In this document: positions 8,619 through 16,750 of the stretch, piece after piece | Layout of the letters: every line of letters begins with the position of its first letter | Numbering within the stretch: position 1 is the stretch's first letter | Source of the DNA: Candidatus Rifleibacterium amylolyticum | GTDB taxonomy: Bacteria; Muiribacteriota; Ozemobacteria; Ozemobacterales; Ozemobacteraceae | DNA: 64,000 bases | Assembly (NCBI GenBank): GCA_009917695.1 | Contig: JAACJG010000002.1 | Span: 124,001-188,000, forward strand | Direction: 5' to 3' | The notes under the pieces: model-generated | Seen by the model: the letters and a program-made list of their open reading frames with translations, nothing else | What the model was told of the DNA's origin: nothing | The model's database searches: none | Made by a program: the position numbers and the translations under genes

Positions 8619-9806
8619 TCAGTTGCTGCGACGATTTTTGATGTTTCCGATCGCGACTTCAATAATCTTTTTGCCTGGCTCTGGTATTTGCAGATTACGC
8701 AGATTGGTGAACAGTTGCTCAGCATCCTTTTTTTTGTCCTGCATCCAGAACACTTCAGACAAAAGCAGAGCAAATACCGGTTTCTGCTGGTCGCCAACGC
8801 GGTAGACCATTTCACCACAGATAATTTCGGCACGATTGTAATGCCCCTCATGAACCAGCCTTTGCACGTCTCCGATAGTTCGGCGCTCGTGCTCGTTCAA
8901 ATTCAGCGTCAGCCGAAACGGATCTCTCGTCAACAGCGTGTCGCCGTTATCAGGCATTGGCGGAGGCTGCACTGGCGGCATTTGAGCCGGGAAAGCCTGA
9001 GGATGACCGGGTGGGAGCTGGTTGTCGCCTGGCACAGCAGCCTGCTGAGATCCTGGCGGAACCGGCATCATCGGTTGCTGCGGGTCATGCATAACGACCG
9101 GGGGTTGCTGCGCCTGAGCAGGCTGTCGGTTACGTCGCGCCCCGATAAAATAGCCGGCGACCAGAGTGAAAAAGATCAGGCCAGCGACAACTCCAGCTGC
9201 AATAAGCTTTTTATGTGAGTCTGACAGGCCTGTCTGCGCCTGCGCAACCGCCGGTTTCTTTGCTGCCGGCAGAGTTACCCCTGGCGAGCCATTCTTGAGA
9301 ACTTTGTAAATCTTTATCTCGCGGGTTGCGTTTTTCAGTTCCTGGGCACCGAGATCGACCGCGCCAAATTCGTTGCGGTTCATCGCCAGATAGGTTGACT
9401 CTGAAATAAAAACATCGTTGGTGTCGGCAAAAGTCTGAATTCTCGCGGCAATATTGACCGGATCACCAAAAAGATCGCCGTTTTCGTCGATGCCTACTTC
9501 ACCAGTATTAATGCCGATTCTGAAACGCACGATACTGTCAGGGTTCATCATCTGGGCATTACGCCCCTCAAGCTTGCGCTGAATCTCGATACCTGTCTGC
9601 ACTGCACTGGTAGGAGAATCGAAGCGCACCATGAAGCCGTCGCCCATGGTTTTAACCATCACACCGCCCCGCCTTTCCACAATATCAGAGACAAACTTGA
9701 ACATCTGATCGTGAAAAAGTTTCATTTCCTCAATAGTTTGCGAGGCTGAGCGTTTGGTATATCCCTGCATGTCGATGAACACTATTGTCATCAGCCGGTT
9801 TTCCAT
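8619..9806 (-). CDS. Class III adenylate/guanylate cyclase with transmembrane segment and C-terminal helical domain
   Basis: A 395-residue protein. Residues 1 to about 175 form a class III nucleotide cyclase domain. The metal-binding aspartates are in FIDMQGYT (D12) and KTMGDGFMVRF, and the transition-state pair is in GDPVNIAARIQ, so the catalytic set looks complete. One membrane helix follows at about 200-225 (GVVAGLIFFTLVAGYF), then a proline/glutamine-rich linker to about 300, then a helical TPR-like domain to the end. The order cyclase, membrane, linker, helical domain suggests a cytoplasmic N-terminal cyclase with an exported tail that could sense the envelope. AAGGAG lies five bases before the ATG. 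It sits 20 bases downstream of a HEAT/TPR gene on the same strand and is probably co-transcribed with it. ATP versus GTP preference cannot be stated. Confidence 0.85.
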   Translation of the reverse strand: MENRLMTIVFIDMQGYTKRSASQTIEEMKLFHDQMFKFVSDIVERRGGVMVKTMGDGFMVRFDSPTSAVQTGIEIQRKLEGRNAQMMNPDSIVRFRIGINTGEVGIDENGDLFGDPVNIAARIQTFADTNDVFISESTYLAMNRNEFGAVDLGAQELKNATREIKIYKVLKNGSPGVTLPAAKKPAVAQAQTGLSDSHKKLIAAGVVAGLIFFTLVAGYFIGARRNRQPAQAQQPPVVMHDPQQPMMPVPPGSQQAAVPGDNQLPPGHPQAFPAQMPPVQPPPMPDNGDTLLTRDPFRLTLNLNEHERRTIGDVQRLVHEGHYNRAEIICGEMVYRVGDQQKPVFALLLSEVFWMQDKKKDAEQLFTNLRNLQIPEPGKKIIEVAIGNIKNRRSN

Positions 9807-9826
9807 AACTGCTCCTTATATCGTCA

Positions 9827-12124
9827 TCAGACCTTCAGGCGCTCGAGCAGGTCACGCAAGTTCTTCAGACCCGGCGAATTCTCGGGCACTTCGCCAAGTG
9901 AACGCTGCAAAAGCTGAACCGCTTCCGCCTTCTTACCGCTCTTGACCATTATCAAAGCGAGATTGTAATAAATTCCGGCATCGCGGCCGTCGAGCTCAAG
10001 AGCCCGGGTATAGGCCTGGGCCGCTTTGTCATAATCCCCGTTCTTCTGACATGCGAACGCCATATTGGTCAGGTTGCGGGCATTGGGTTCCTGATACTTG
10101 AAACCCTCTTCGAACTGCCTGATTGCGTCTTCCCAGCGATTGGCCTTGAGATAGAGACTGGCAAGGTTGAACCTGATCACCGACAGATCCGGCTTAAGCT
10201 GCAATGCCTTTTTAAAATAATCGATCGCTTCCTGTATTTTGCCGCTTCGGTAAAAGGCGATGCCAAGATTGCTGTGCGCCTGCACATGAAAGGGGTCAAG
10301 CTCGATTACTTTGAGAAAATGCGCTATGGCCTCATCGCTGTGATTAAGTTGAAAATTCAGATTGCCGGCAAAAAATACCGCCATCAGATCGTGCGGAAAC
10401 TTTTTGAGAAACGCGTTGACACCTGCCAGAGCCTCTTCAAACCGGCTTGCCTGAAAATGATCGAGAAACAGACGTCGCAATGATTCTTTGTCTTCCGGCA
10501 ACGGCTTTTCAGCAGGCTGGGAAGCAGCTGGCGACGTCGCTGCCGGCACGGAAACTGGTGCTTCAACTTCTGCTGCCTTCTTTTCGAGTGCTGCAACTGC
10601 TTCTGCTTCAGGATTCTTAATCTGTGACAGGCTGTTTTTGAGAGGTGATAACAACGGCGAAGTCTCGATTTCACGCAGCGCCAGACCAATCTGACCAAGA
10701 ACGTAGGCTGCCGAGATTCGCGTGGCAACCTCGCCGCTTTCCAGCATTTTTTCGAGTTCCTGTAAGACCTCGACGTCGCCAAGCCTGAACAAAGCCTTGG
10801 CGGCGTTCGACCGCGTTCTGTTATCGCTGTCGCGTAGCATAGGCCGCAAAACATTGATGCCAGATTCACCCAGCACTTCTTCGAGACTTTCGACGGCATT
10901 GGCGCGCACGCGTGAATCACGGTCACGTAAAGCATTCTGTAGAGTGGGAACCCCTGAACGATCGCCAATCCGCCCCAGGCTGGTTATTACCGCTGATCTG
11001 ATTTTGAAGTTGCGATCAGTTTTGAGCATCTTAACCAGCCACGGCACGGCCGAAACGATGCGCAGGCGGCCGAGTGTAATAACAGCCTGCAGCTTGACAA
11101 AAGGTATCTTGTCAGAAAGCATGCGCACCAGAAGTTCTGTCTGCGCCTCTCTGGCACGATTGGCCAGAGCCAGAGCTGCATTTTTGCGCACATCGGCGTC
11201 GTCATCCTTGAGCAGCTCGATGCTCATTTCAAGAGCCTGGCTGTGATCTATCACCGACAGAACATAGCCAAGAGTGGCGCGAATCCACTTGTCGGGATCT
11301 TCCAGCATACTGCGCATTATCGGCGTCAGATCGACGCTGCCGAGACTCGCCGCAGCCACCATGGCATTACCGCGAACACGGTTATTGGGATGTTTGAGAA
11401 ATGGTTGAATCAATACCAGGGCTTTCTCGGCCGGCAGTCCAAGCCGTGCCAGACTCTCGACCGCGTTGGCTTTGACGCGGTCGTCAGTGTCGCGCAACGC
11501 CTTGGTCAGTGTGGGAACCGAGGTAAGATCGCCTATTGCGCCAAGTGCGGTTATTATTGCCGATCGCTTGCGCTCGTTGCGTTCTTTAAGATAAAAGGCA
11601 ACCAGCGGGTTGGTTGCACGATGGGCTCCCAGACGCGCCAGGGCATCGACAACATTGAGAAAAATCCATTCGTTGTTCTCGCCAAGACAGCCAAGCAGAT
11701 GAGATACCGCCGAACTGTCCTTGAGTCTGCCCAGCGAACTTATGCTGCAAAAGCGAACATTGGGATCGAGATCGCTCAAACCCTCGATAAGAGCATCTAC
11801 CGCCTTGCGGTCATGAAAGGCACCCAGAGCCAGAGCAATGTTAGGCCTAACTTCACGATCTGCCTCTTTAAATGCGTCGAGAAGCGGCTGCAAAGCCTGC
11901 GGATCACCGATCTCGGCAAGAGCCAGCGGCATCTGCTCGTCTTGACGCTCCTGTAATAATGCTGCTATCAGGGGCTTAACCGCTTCCGGGTCACCTATTT
12001 TACCGAGTGAACGCGCACCCTCGCCACGCAAACGAGAATCCTGGTGTGACAAAAAACCGATGAGTTTTCTGGTGCACGGCTTCAAAAGCCAGAAGCCGTT
12101 CTGTCGCAAACTGTGGTTTCCCAA
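9827..12124 (-). CDS. HEAT-repeat and TPR scaffold protein
   Basis: A 765-residue protein with a TTG start at 12124, supported by GAGGA seven bases upstream; no upstream ATG fits. Residues about 20-490 are about fifteen HEAT/PBS-lyase type repeats of about 31 residues, with the recurring form R-x-x-A-x-x-x-L-G-x-x-x-D. An alanine/proline linker follows (about 500-545), then five or so TPR units to the C-terminus, for example AHSNLGIAFYRSGKIQEAI. No signal peptide is present, so it is cytosolic. Such proteins act as protein-binding solenoids, not enzymes. Its position just upstream of the nucleotide cyclase suggests it carries or regulates that signalling unit; this is inference. Confidence 0.85.
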   Translation of the reverse strand: MGNHSLRQNGFWLLKPCTRKLIGFLSHQDSRLRGEGARSLGKIGDPEAVKPLIAALLQERQDEQMPLALAEIGDPQALQPLLDAFKEADREVRPNIALALGAFHDRKAVDALIEGLSDLDPNVRFCSISSLGRLKDSSAVSHLLGCLGENNEWIFLNVVDALARLGAHRATNPLVAFYLKERNERKRSAIITALGAIGDLTSVPTLTKALRDTDDRVKANAVESLARLGLPAEKALVLIQPFLKHPNNRVRGNAMVAAASLGSVDLTPIMRSMLEDPDKWIRATLGYVLSVIDHSQALEMSIELLKDDDADVRKNAALALANRAREAQTELLVRMLSDKIPFVKLQAVITLGRLRIVSAVPWLVKMLKTDRNFKIRSAVITSLGRIGDRSGVPTLQNALRDRDSRVRANAVESLEEVLGESGINVLRPMLRDSDNRTRSNAAKALFRLGDVEVLQELEKMLESGEVATRISAAYVLGQIGLALREIETSPLLSPLKNSLSQIKNPEAEAVAALEKKAAEVEAPVSVPAATSPAASQPAEKPLPEDKESLRRLFLDHFQASRFEEALAGVNAFLKKFPHDLMAVFFAGNLNFQLNHSDEAIAHFLKVIELDPFHVQAHSNLGIAFYRSGKIQEAIDYFKKALQLKPDLSVIRFNLASLYLKANRWEDAIRQFEEGFKYQEPNARNLTNMAFACQKNGDYDKAAQAYTRALELDGRDAGIYYNLALIMVKSGKKAEAVQLLQRSLGEVPENSPGLKNLRDLLERLKV

Positions 12125-12154
12125 CTTTAAGTCCTCGTTCTACCAGATTTTTCT

Positions 12155-12184
12155 TAAAAAAAGACCCGGCCTAACCGGGTCTTT
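12155..12184 (-). terminator. Intrinsic terminator of the tudor-like gene
   Basis: A ten-base perfect stem (12160-12169 with 12175-12184) and a five-base loop. On the minus strand the hairpin is followed by seven T (A-run at 12156-12162). It separates the small gene at 12205-12459 from the HEAT gene, which must therefore have its own promoter. Confidence 0.85.
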
Positions 12185-12204
12185 CTCTAGCTGGATATAT
12201 CTTA

Positions 12205-12459
12205 TCAACCCATTCGCAGGTTTTTAACTCCAACCTTTTCGAACGCAACCTTCATTTTGTTGATTCCGTCGTCGGTGGTTCCAGTTTCGATAACTTCTCC
12301 GGTGTCATCCCATATTTTGTGATACACAATGTCACCTTTAGCGAACGTAGCGGTCATCGAATACTCGCGAGCCTCGCCTGAAGTTGTCTTGCCCTTTTTT
12401 TTGGGCGTAATTTCTTCACTGGCTGCACCAGCTTTTTTGATCGTCTTTGCACGTGCCAT
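12205..12459 (-). CDS. Small basic protein with a UvrD/PcrA C-terminal-tudor-like domain
   Basis: An 84-residue protein. The first 35 residues are lysine/alanine-rich and probably disordered. Residues about 38-84 have the pattern F-x-K-G-D-I-V-Y-H...G-x-V...M-K-V-A-F-x-x-V-G-V-K-N-L, closely like the tudor/SH3-type domain at the C-terminus of PcrA/UvrD helicases, which binds RNA polymerase, and like CarD-type domains. No helicase is attached. A free-standing version could bind RNA polymerase or nucleic acid; this is inference. GGGAGGG lies about seven bases before the ATG, and a TTGACT box with 17-bp spacing to TAATTT lies upstream. It has its own terminator, so it is monocistronic. Confidence 0.75.
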   Translation of the reverse strand: MARAKTIKKAGAASEEITPKKKGKTTSGEAREYSMTATFAKGDIVYHKIWDDTGEVIETGTTDDGINKMKVAFEKVGVKNLRMG

Positions 12460-12580
12460 AACTCTACCCTCCCTTCAAGGAAGTTTGAGAACAAATTACC
12501 ATAGACTACCACCCAAGTCAAATATTTACTGTACAAAAAACTCAGATCTGATTTGCAGTCCGAAATTTTATGGTGCGCAA

Positions 12581-12609
12581 TTGACACTCTCTGTACAGAA
12601 CCGTATAAT
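12581..12609 (+). promoter_or_regulatory. Perfect consensus sigma-70 promoter for the C11 peptidase
   Basis: TTGACA at 12581-12586 and TATAAT at 12604-12609 are separated by exactly 17 bases. Transcription should begin near 12616, after the ATG at 12614, so translation must begin at the GTG at 12641. Confidence 0.85.
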
Positions 12610-12640
12610 TAAAATGCTTAGTAAGCGCTGGAGGAAAAGT

Positions 12641-15301
12641 GTGGATAATACAAGTATAAGAACCTCGACAGCTTTAATCATTGCCATTCTGCTTTTCGCA
12701 GCTATTTTGCCTGCCTTTTCAGCACAGCCAGCTGAAAAGGAATGGACCTTCATGATTTTCATGGCGGCAGACAACAACCTTGAGGCCGCGACTTCTCTCG
12801 ATATCAACGAAATTGAAAAATACGGCTCGACCGAGCAGATCAATTTTGTCGCACAGATCGACCGCAATGGCGGCTATTCTAATAATTCCGAGCTCAAATG
12901 GGCAGGAGCGCGCCGCTTCTTTATCACAAAAGACAAAGAAGCTGACAAAATGAACTCGCAGATGATCGAAGATCTTGGCAATGTCGATATGGCCGACCCG
13001 GGTGCCCTCACTGACTTTGTCGAATGGGCCAGGGAAAACTACCCGGCCCGGCGCTACGCTCTCATCCTCTGGAACCACGGCACTGGCTGGAAAGAGATTC
13101 AACCAGGCGCCATGGAAGCCGACGTGGGCGAAATTGGCCTGCCGGCCGGCATGCAGGCAGCCATAAACAATATTTCCTACAATATTTCCTACGATGATAC
13201 CTCAAAGACTTCGATGAGCATACCAGTGCTGGGCGAAACTCTCAGCCAGATCAAGGAGATTCTCGGGCAACCCATAGATCTTCTCGGTTTTGACGCCTGC
13301 CTTATGCAGATGGCTGAAGTCGCCTGGACAGCATCGCCGTATGCTCGCTTTCAGGTTGGTTCGCCGGATCTGGAACCCGAGCGCGGCTGGCCTTACGACC
13401 TGATCGCCGCCGCCCTGACCAAAAAACCGGAAATGGAAGCAAAAGAGCTCGCCGACACCATAGTCAGCTCATACAACAAATCCTATGTCGGCGGTTCGCA
13501 GGGTAACACCGCAGTAGTTCTTTCAGCTATCGACTCCAGCAAAAGCGAAGCTTTCAAAAGCGCCCTCAATAATTTCTGCAATTCTGCCCGCCGCAACATT
13601 CATGAAATAGACAAATACGAAAACGCCCGCAATGAAGCGCTTAAATACTCATTCGGCGATTACGTAGATCTTGGGCATTTTCTTAATCTGCTGATCAAGG
13701 CGAAAGTGAACGCCGAGACCAGATCAGCGGCAGCCGCTCTGCTGAAAACCATGAGTGGAAACAGACGCAGCGGCGGATATGTCAGCAAAATGGCGAGTAA
13801 TGGCGAAAAATTTGCCAGCAGCACTGGCATTTCCATATTTTTCCCAACCCGCCAGGGATTCAGAACTTATCACAAACGCTACAAGGTACATACTCTCGCC
13901 CAGGAAACCGAATGGTTCAACTTCCTCAGCGAGCTTGCCACCCCCAATATGGCGTATCTGAAACTCGAAGACATTATCCTCGAAGACAAGAACAAAGACG
14001 GCCGTATCGCTGCCGGCGAAGAGGTTTCGGTATTGCTTTCGGTGCGAAATCTAGGGCGCAAGCCACTTGCCAGCGCAGAGATCACCTGCAGGTCTGAGAG
14101 CACACTCATCGACAACACCGAGCTGACTACAACACTCAATCGACTGCCGGCCCCCGGCAAGGTCGAACTCATCCAGGGTTTTAAATTCACAGTATCGGAA
14201 GGCGCACCGGTTCACAGCGAAATAGCTCTCAATCTGACGCTTTCAGGCCAGGGTCTACCCGACTCTACCATTAAAACGACGTTTTACGTTAAAGAACCCT
14301 TTGCCTCAACCGGACACGCTCTTCTCGTCATCACCGACCACTTTTCGCCGGCCAGCCCAGTGCTTCAGCAGATGTTGCAGGGCGCCAGCGTCAAATTCGA
14401 CACCTGGGATCGCGTCTTCGACGGCGAACTGCGCCCTGAAGTGCTCAAACGTTATCTTGACGGCTGGGTACTGGTAGCCGCCCAGGATTCGACGCCCGAG
14501 CAGTCACTCAGCGAAGAAGAGATTGCAGCGCTCGACAGTTTTCTCAAATCTGGCGGCAGACTGGTTTTGAATGGTCAGGATCTCGCCTTCACCCTTCGCG
14601 AAAGTGACTTCTTGCGCACGCGCTGCAAGATCCGCTTCGTTCAGGATGACGTCAACGTGCATGTTGTATCTGGCGCCAACGGATTTGCCGGCGGCCAGAG
14701 TTTTCAGATATTTGGCGGCGATGGTGCCAACAATCAGAAATGGCCGGACGAGATCGATCCGCTCAGTGGCGCCGAGCCAATCATAAAATATGAAGAAGGC
14801 GCACGCGACAAAGCTGATGACAGCGAAATGAACGGGCCGAGTCACAAACCCGGCGCCTTATCGCGCGGTATCAAATCAAGCGGCGTAGCTGGTATCAAAC
14901 TGGTTGACGGTTACCGGCTGATGCTTTTCAGCTTCGGCATCGAAGCCATCAACAGCAGCAGCCAGAGAATTGCCCTGATGAGAGAAATCGCCAGCTTCAT
15001 GCAACCTGACTCTGCCAGCGAACTACAGAACCTGGCCAACGCTGCATCAAGGCGAATTCCTGCCGGACAATCGAGCGAACGCGTCATTCTCGAACGCGCC
15101 GATCTGCTGACAAGCATCGAAGACAGACTTCTTCAGCAGATAAAAGAAGAATTCAACAAGAACCCGCAGGCCCGCGATCGCGTGCTGGACGAGATTCGTT
15201 CGTTACCCTCACAGGAACGCCGCGCCCTCAAACGGCTCGAAAAAAATGTTCAATCACTATTGGATTTTAGTGAAGAGCATGGTACTCTGAGGCAACGCTG
15301 A
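12641..15301 (+). CDS. Secreted clostripain-family (C11) cysteine peptidase
   Basis: An 886-residue protein. The GTG start at 12641 is set by GGAGG six bases upstream and by the promoter position. Residues 1-28 are a Sec signal ending PAFSA. The C11 domain runs from about 34 to 430: WNHGTGW gives the catalytic histidine (H146) and GFDACLMQMAE the catalytic cysteine (C220). Clostripain-type peptidases cut after arginine or lysine and mature by self-cleavage. After about 440 comes a calcium-loop-like stretch (DKNKDGRIAAGEE) leading into an Ig/CARDB-like beta domain, then an alpha/beta domain (about 560-790) and a helical tail. It is secreted or surface-retained and probably digests protein outside the cell. 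No anchor signal is visible. Confidence 0.9.
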   Translation: MDNTSIRTSTALIIAILLFAAILPAFSAQPAEKEWTFMIFMAADNNLEAATSLDINEIEKYGSTEQINFVAQIDRNGGYSNNSELKWAGARRFFITKDKEADKMNSQMIEDLGNVDMADPGALTDFVEWARENYPARRYALILWNHGTGWKEIQPGAMEADVGEIGLPAGMQAAINNISYNISYDDTSKTSMSIPVLGETLSQIKEILGQPIDLLGFDACLMQMAEVAWTASPYARFQVGSPDLEPERGWPYDLIAAALTKKPEMEAKELADTIVSSYNKSYVGGSQGNTAVVLSAIDSSKSEAFKSALNNFCNSARRNIHEIDKYENARNEALKYSFGDYVDLGHFLNLLIKAKVNAETRSAAAALLKTMSGNRRSGGYVSKMASNGEKFASSTGISIFFPTRQGFRTYHKRYKVHTLAQETEWFNFLSELATPNMAYLKLEDIILEDKNKDGRIAAGEEVSVLLSVRNLGRKPLASAEITCRSESTLIDNTELTTTLNRLPAPGKVELIQGFKFTVSEGAPVHSEIALNLTLSGQGLPDSTIKTTFYVKEPFASTGHALLVITDHFSPASPVLQQMLQGASVKFDTWDRVFDGELRPEVLKRYLDGWVLVAAQDSTPEQSLSEEEIAALDSFLKSGGRLVLNGQDLAFTLRESDFLRTRCKIRFVQDDVNVHVVSGANGFAGGQSFQIFGGDGANNQKWPDEIDPLSGAEPIIKYEEGARDKADDSEMNGPSHKPGALSRGIKSSGVAGIKLVDGYRLMLFSFGIEAINSSSQRIALMREIASFMQPDSASELQNLANAASRRIPAGQSSERVILERADLLTSIEDRLLQQIKEEFNKNPQARDRVLDEIRSLPSQERRALKRLEKNVQSLLDFSEEHGTLRQR

Positions 15302-15410
15302 CATCTCAACGCCAGCAGGCATAAAAGCCTGACCAGGCTTTGCAAAATCTTCCTGACGACTGTTCAGCTGTTTGTCATGTACTTGTAGTTATAGAATCGG
15401 GTATGCCAGA

Positions 15411-15794
15411 TTGAACAAGCCAAGAGTTCTCATCAGTTCACCATCTCCTGAGCTTCTCGGCCGCAGCAGCGGTCGCGAAGAGCCAAACCCAGCCGCAATG
15501 CGCAACCGCTGGCACATTATCAGACTCTATCTGACAGCGATTCTTCTGCTTGGTTCGATGTTCACCGTCTATGTCTGGCAATCGACCAAGATGGTCGAGA
15601 TAAAACTGCGCATCAAAGCCATCGAAGGTGATATAACCGCACTTGAGAACGCCAATGCCGATCTGCGTGGCGAAATTTCAAAACTCCAGTCACTGGCTCG
15701 CATCGAGTCGGTTGCTAAAGCAGAATTGGGCATGGTCGAAGCCACCCGACTGGTTTACATCACCATGCCTGAAAAGTGGAACTCACGACCATGA
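15411..15794 (+). CDS. ftsL: FtsL/DivIC-like cell-division protein
   Basis: A single-pass protein of about 127 residues with a cytoplasmic head of about 40 residues, one membrane helix (LYLTAILLLGSMFTVYVW) and a periplasmic coiled coil of about 50 residues ending in a short tail. This is the FtsL/DivIC architecture. It lies directly before rsmH, the place of ftsL in dcw clusters, and its TGA overlaps the rsmH ATG. The start is uncertain: TTG at 15411 is listed, TTG at 15372 and ATG at 15498 are possible, and none has a strong Shine-Dalgarno site. The sequence of FtsL is poorly conserved, so the call rests on architecture and context. Confidence 0.75.
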   Translation: MNKPRVLISSPSPELLGRSSGREEPNPAAMRNRWHIIRLYLTAILLLGSMFTVYVWQSTKMVEIKLRIKAIEGDITALENANADLRGEISKLQSLARIESVAKAELGMVEATRLVYITMPEKWNSRP

Positions 15795-16750
15795 ATCATT
15801 TTCACCACACACCCGTTCTTGTCGAAGCTGTAATCAGATATGCATTACCGGAGAATGCCAGATTATTTGCTGACTGCACCTTTGGGCTTGGCGGACACAG
15901 CAAGGCCATTCTCGAACAAAACCCGCAGCTGGAAACTCTGATTGCTATTGACCGTGACCGCCAGATTCTCGATCATTCATGTTCGGTTTACGATGACAAA
16001 AGAATACAGAGAATTCAGGCACGAGCCTCCGAACTACCCCTTGCCCTGCGCCAGCTTCACATCGACGGAGTAGACGGAATTCTGGTTGATCTCGGCGTCT
16101 CTTCATATCAGCTCGAAGACCCGGAACGCGGTTTTTCCTTCACACGACCAGGGCCGCTTGACATGCGTATGGACAAAGAAAACCCGACCACCGCCGAAGA
16201 TATCGTAAACAACCTCGAGCGCAACGAACTGATTAAAATATTTCGCGAATATGGTGAAGAGAAGTTCAGCCCGAGGATAGCCGATGCCATCATTCGCAGC
16301 CGACAGAACGGTCGTATAACCCGCACCGATCAGCTGGCTACTATTATCGCCGGGGCCGTACCTGCAGCCTGTCGACGCGAGAGCAGCATTCATCCTGCAA
16401 CCAGAGTGTTTCAGGCGATAAGAATAGCGGTGAACCAGGAGCTCGAAGAGCTTGCAGCCTTTCTGGCTGTTGCTCTCGGCTGCCTAAGGCCAGGTGGTCA
16501 TCTCAGCGTCATTTCTTTTCATTCGCTTGAAGACCGGCTGGTAAAGAATTTTATGCAGGAACGCGCGCGCGGCTGCGTATGTCCACCGCGCTTTCCCGTT
16601 TGCGTCTGCGGTAAAAAGCCTGAGATCGAAATTTTGACCCGCAAACCGATATTCGCCGAGGACAACGAAGTTGCCGACAATCCCAGATCGAGATCGGCGA
16701 GGCTTCGCAGTTGCCGTAAATGTGCACCAGCAAGGGCTGACAAACGATGA
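15791..16750 (+). CDS. rsmH: 16S rRNA m4C1402 methyltransferase
   Basis: A 319-residue SAM-dependent methyltransferase (MraW). Motifs seen: HTPVLVEAV at the start, DCTFGLGGHS as the SAM-binding loop, DGILVDLGVSS, RGFSFTRPGPLDMRM, RIAVNQELEEL and SVISFHSLEDRLVK. It N4-methylates C1402 of 16S rRNA. The start ATG at 15791 forms an ATGA overlap with the ftsL-like stop, and its own stop forms an ATGA overlap with ftsI, so translation is coupled at both ends. A GTG at 15776 in the same frame is a weaker alternative. Confidence 0.97.
   Translation: MNHFHHTPVLVEAVIRYALPENARLFADCTFGLGGHSKAILEQNPQLETLIAIDRDRQILDHSCSVYDDKRIQRIQARASELPLALRQLHIDGVDGILVDLGVSSYQLEDPERGFSFTRPGPLDMRMDKENPTTAEDIVNNLERNELIKIFREYGEEKFSPRIADAIIRSRQNGRITRTDQLATIIAGAVPAACRRESSIHPATRVFQAIRIAVNQELEELAAFLAVALGCLRPGGHLSVISFHSLEDRLVKNFMQERARGCVCPPRFPVCVCGKKPEIEILTRKPIFAEDNEVADNPRSRSARLRSCRKCAPARADKR

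Noticed and set aside
11243-11956. 237-codon plus-strand frame opposite the HEAT/TPR gene
   Set aside because: It is antisense to a clear repeat protein, and its composition follows the complementary HEAT codons.
12329-12640. N-terminal extension of the C11 peptidase reading frame
   Set aside because: It overlaps the small tudor-like gene on the other strand, lies upstream of the promoter, and would bury the signal peptide.
15324-15341. Seven-base stem with GACC loop after the C11 peptidase
   Set aside because: Only three T at its end and a short stem; termination there is possible but not well supported.
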